Assembly (NCBI GenBank): GCA_030605085.1
Contig: JAUWBH010000166.1
Coordinates: forward strand, 1-13,780
From: Promethearchaeota archaeon
GTDB lineage: Archaea > Asgardarchaeota > Lokiarchaeia > Sigynarchaeales > SOKP01
Reading direction: 5' to 3'
DNA length: 13,780 nucleotides
Of the stretch, positions 13,170 to 13,780 are shown piece after piece. A program made the position numbers and the translations under genes. The stretch's first letter is position 1, and the number at the start of each line of letters is the position of its first letter. Under the pieces are notes generated by a model. The model was not told the DNA's origin. It did not search any database and saw only the letters and a list, made by a program, of their open reading frames with translations.

Positions 13170-13595
13170 TTAATATTGTTGTTGCATACCTCTTTGAAGA
13201 GATTGAGATATGCCTTGAAGATTAATATCTAAATTTTGAATCTGAGTTCTTAAATAATTAATTTGTTCTTGGTGTTTTTCAAGAAGTTTGTCAATAAATA
13301 CAATTGAATTATCTATATCTTTTTCTATAACTATGTCTTGATTTACATATAAAAGAACTTTTTGAGGTTTTTTAATTTGAGCTTTTACATTAATGATACC
13401 TCCAATTGGAACTAAAATTTCATCATTATCTTTAATATTCTTTAAATTTTCTAAGGTCATTTTTGTGTTCATTAAATTCCCATAGGAGGCATTCATGATC
13501 TCTAATTGATTTTGAAACATATCCCGCTGTTCTCTTAAATAACGTAATTGATATAATATTTCTTGAGACTTTTGAGTATTTTCCGTTTTTCTCAC
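13170..13595 (-). CDS. pfdA: Prefoldin subunit alpha (GimC alpha)
   Basis: 141 residues: an N-terminal coiled-coil helix (EILYQLRYLREQRDMFQNQLEIMNAS), the beta-hairpin region with EILVPIGGIINVKAQIKKPQKVLLYVNQDIVIEKD, and a C-terminal coiled coil (ALEKHQ-type, FIDKLLEKHQEQINYLRTQI) ending in a Gln-rich tail. Prefoldin alpha forms the core of the hexameric jellyfish chaperone that passes unfolded proteins to the thermosome. The start is a GTG inside TAGGTGAG, 19 bases after the rpl18a stop. The rpl18a-pfdA-ftsY order is a conserved archaeal cluster, so co-transcription is likely. Confidence 0.93.
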   Translation of the reverse strand: MRKTENTQKSQEILYQLRYLREQRDMFQNQLEIMNASYGNLMNTKMTLENLKNIKDNDEILVPIGGIINVKAQIKKPQKVLLYVNQDIVIEKDIDNSIVFIDKLLEKHQEQINYLRTQIQNLDINLQGISQSLQRGMQQQY

Positions 13596-13614
13596 CTATT
13601 TGGTTTAATGTTAA

Positions 13615-13780
13615 TTATTTTCGTGATAATTCACGTATAAGATAGTCTTGACATTCTTCTGACTTAATCTCTTTTATTTCTTGAATTATAACTTGTCGTC
13701 GATAAAGGTCAATAGAAGTTATCTGTGATAGGGCTTTTTCAAGCGCATCTTCTTTTTTTAGCGCTCTTACTTCCTTTCTA
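13615..13780 (-). CDS. rpl18a: Ribosomal protein L18a/LX, C-terminal part
   Basis: The frame from the right edge reads RKEVRALKKEDALEKALSQI, then SIDLYRRQVIIQEIKEIKSEE, ending in ELSRK and a TAA (13615-13617). This matches the second half of archaeal large-subunit protein LX (L18Ae/L20e), with its conserved EVRAL-x-x-E-DA-x-EK-x-x-S phrase. The N-terminus and start lie beyond the window. Position just before pfdA and ftsY agrees with the common archaeal gene order. Confidence 0.9.
   Translation of the reverse strand, partial: RKEVRALKKEDALEKALSQITSIDLYRRQVIIQEIKEIKSEECQDYLIRELSRK

Overview
The window is a chromosomal segment of a low-GC archaeon. Domain-level evidence is firm: an archaeal-type DnaG (TOPRIM primase/exosome protein), a Sec61-gamma/SecE subunit, FtsY, prefoldin alpha, the end of ribosomal protein L18a/LX, an ArsA/Get3-like ATPase with the zinc CxxC, and several TATA boxes placed 20-35 bases before starts, as expected for short-leader or leaderless transcripts. 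A zinc-finger plus longin/roadblock-like protein and a giant TPR protein ending in a nitrilase domain suggest an Asgard (Lokiarchaeia-like) lineage. That lineage call is inference, not proof.

Layout. Positions 1-2000 are a degraded accessory stretch: the end of a PIN-domain toxin, a ParE-type toxin with its antitoxin, a coiled-coil antitoxin-like gene with a 28-codon partner, and the 3' remnant of an S-adenosylhomocysteine hydrolase gene. Positions 2029-5859 hold one very long TPR plus carbon-nitrogen hydrolase reading frame, cut in two by a single in-frame TAA. Positions 5860-6520 hold a second ParE-type module bracketed by a 38-base direct repeat that copies the last codons of the hydrolase gene. 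Positions 6537-8218 carry the zinc-finger/longin-like protein, an HxlR-type regulator and a cupin. An ArsA/Get3-like ATPase follows on the minus strand (8232-9275), then about 830 bases of AT-rich DNA with two possible tiny leaderless genes and a motif spaced every 48 bases. dnaG follows (10108-11340, plus). The minus strand to the right edge carries osmC, secE, ftsY, pfdA and the end of rpl18a, a translation and protein-targeting neighbourhood.

The most striking observation is in dnaG. The conserved N-terminus is encoded from a GTG at 10108, but an extra 54 bases containing a TAA interrupt it after Val-Val-Glu-Lys-Ser-Asp. Removing exactly 54 bases restores the archaeal DnaG sequence. One of the two removals that give the best-fitting sequence also allows the 4-bp central helix with two 3-base bulges seen in archaeal bulge-helix-bulge introns. 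The outer helices are weak, so an mRNA intron is a hypothesis, with gene decay or another recoding mechanism as the alternatives.

The second theme is module insertion and decay: paralogous toxin-antitoxin pairs with the same 13-base overlap, a duplicated 40-base promoter block, an attachment-site-like repeat rebuilding a gene end, and a broken metabolic gene.
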